Below the pieces are notes generated by a model, which did no database searches, was not told where the DNA came from, and saw only the letters and a program-made list of their open reading frames with translations. DNA of 8,811 nucleotides from Thioalkalivibrio sp. (GTDB taxonomy: Bacteria; Pseudomonadota; Gammaproteobacteria; Ectothiorhodospirales; Ectothiorhodospiraceae). The stretch spans positions 1 through 8,811 of the forward strand of contig PUOZ01000066.1 in the NCBI GenBank assembly GCA_003553165.1, given 5' to 3'. This document shows, piece by piece, positions 8,142 through 8,811 of the stretch. The position numbers and the translations under genes are program-made. The stretch's first letter is position 1. Every line of letters starts with the position of its first letter.

Positions 8142-8811
8142 CGCTTTACACCCGCCAGGCCGAATCGGTGCTGGCCGAGGCGCTGACTGATTCGCCGGTG
8201 GTACTCGTCCATGGGCCGCGTCAGTGTGGCAAGACGACCTTGGCCAAGGCGTTCGGCGAGAAACGCGGCTATGCCTACACCAGCTTCGACGACGAGGTGG
8301 CGCGCGCTGCGGCTGAAGAGGATCCCCTTGGGTTTGTGGACGGTCTGGCCGAGCAGGTCATCCTTGATGAAATTCAGCGCGTGCCCCGGCTGTTCACTAG
8401 CCTCAAGACTGCCGTGGATCGCGATCGCCGTCCTGGACGATTCCTGCTCACCGGCTCGACCAACGTGTTGCTGGTGCCGAAGCTCGCCGACTCACTGGCC
8501 GGTCGCATGGCCATCCAGCGCCTGCACCCGCTTGCTCAATGCGAACTCGTTGGCGAGCCTTCGGCCTTCCTTGACCGACTGTTCGCGGCGGACTTTCCTG
8601 CCCGCGAGGCGGTGCGATTGAGAGATGAACTTCCGGAACGTATCGTCGCCGGTGGCTATCCCGCGGCACTGGCGCGGCCGGAGGGGCGCCGTCGCGCCAA
8701 CTGGTACCGTGATTACCTCGAAACCCTGGTTCAGCGCGACGTGCGCGACCTGGCCCGCATAAGCTCGCTCGATGCCCTGCCGCGCCTGCTGCGCATGGCC
8801 GCCGGCCATAC
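8129..8811 (+). CDS. AAA-type ATPase of the AAA_14/DUF4143 family (3' end beyond window)
   Basis: The first 227 residues of an open frame run off the right edge; full-length members are about 380-430 residues. Walker A is GPRQCGKTTL (29-38, Lys35). Walker B is VILDEIQRVP (77-86, Asp80-Glu81). The sensor-like LLTGSTN is at 106-112, then LAGRM. The region after about residue 180, with NWYRDYLETLVQRDVRDL, begins the DUF4143 part, which is often described as a restriction-endonuclease-like fold. The role of these ATPases is unknown. They are common, patchily distributed solitary genes in bacteria and archaea. The ATG at 8129 fits the usual N-terminus (a short basic stretch ahead of the P-loop domain), but the bases before it are repeat sequence with no Shine-Dalgarno, so initiation is unusual. 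Codon use is GC-rich like its neighbours; the array in front of it is AT-rich. Confidence 0.9.
   Translation, partial: MSRLPLYTRQAESVLAEALTDSPVVLVHGPRQCGKTTLAKAFGEKRGYAYTSFDDEVARAAAEEDPLGFVDGLAEQVILDEIQRVPRLFTSLKTAVDRDRRPGRFLLTGSTNVLLVPKLADSLAGRMAIQRLHPLAQCELVGEPSAFLDRLFAADFPAREAVRLRDELPERIVAGGYPAALARPEGRRRANWYRDYLETLVQRDVRDLARISSLDALPRLLRMAAGH

Overview
The window is GC-rich, densely coded DNA that most resembles a gammaproteobacterial chromosome, possibly Chromatiales/Ectothiorhodospiraceae-like. The lineage guess rests on the pairing of an AmgK/MurU cell-wall recycling module with a CpdA phosphodiesterase and a DksA homologue, and on REP-like palindromes between genes. No ribosomal or other phylogenetic marker is present, so the assignment is tentative.

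Layout. (1) Positions 1-2297, minus strand: a tightly packed operon read cpdA -> amgK -> murU. The cpdA stop and amgK start overlap in an ATGA, and murU (running off the left edge) starts inside the end of amgK. It joins cAMP breakdown to recycling of N-acetylmuramic acid into UDP-MurNAc. (2) Positions 2298-2451: a divergent control region. (3) Positions 2452-3102, plus strand: a DksA-family RNA polymerase regulator that keeps only one of the four zinc-finger cysteines, followed after 6 nt by a 77-residue single-span membrane protein of unknown role. (4) Positions 3103-3285: a gap between convergent genes holding an inverted pair of hairpin repeats. (5) Positions 3286-4065, minus strand: a multi-spanning membrane protein with the CREST/alkaline-ceramidase histidine-aspartate signature. 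(6) Positions 4066-4324: a cluster of REP-like palindromes: two identical 28-bp copies, one inverted copy with compensatory stem changes, and one unrelated hairpin. (7) Positions 4325-7927, plus strand: a 1200-residue HyuA-HyuB fusion of the 5-oxoprolinase/hydantoinase family. (8) Positions 7928-8128: an intergenic stretch whose right half turns abruptly AT-rich and carries a tandem array of exact 23-nt period. (9) Position 8129 to the right edge: the first 227 residues of an AAA-type ATPase of the AAA_14/DUF4143 family. Its ATG lies inside the last repeat of the array, with no visible Shine-Dalgarno sequence.

Most of the window is ordinary chromosomal housekeeping or peripheral metabolism. 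The strongest candidate for something undescribed is the 23-nt tandem repeat array joined to the start codon of the AAA_14/DUF4143 ATPase. Second-tier points are the one-cysteine DksA, the REP cluster with covarying stems, and the cpdA-amgK-murU arrangement.
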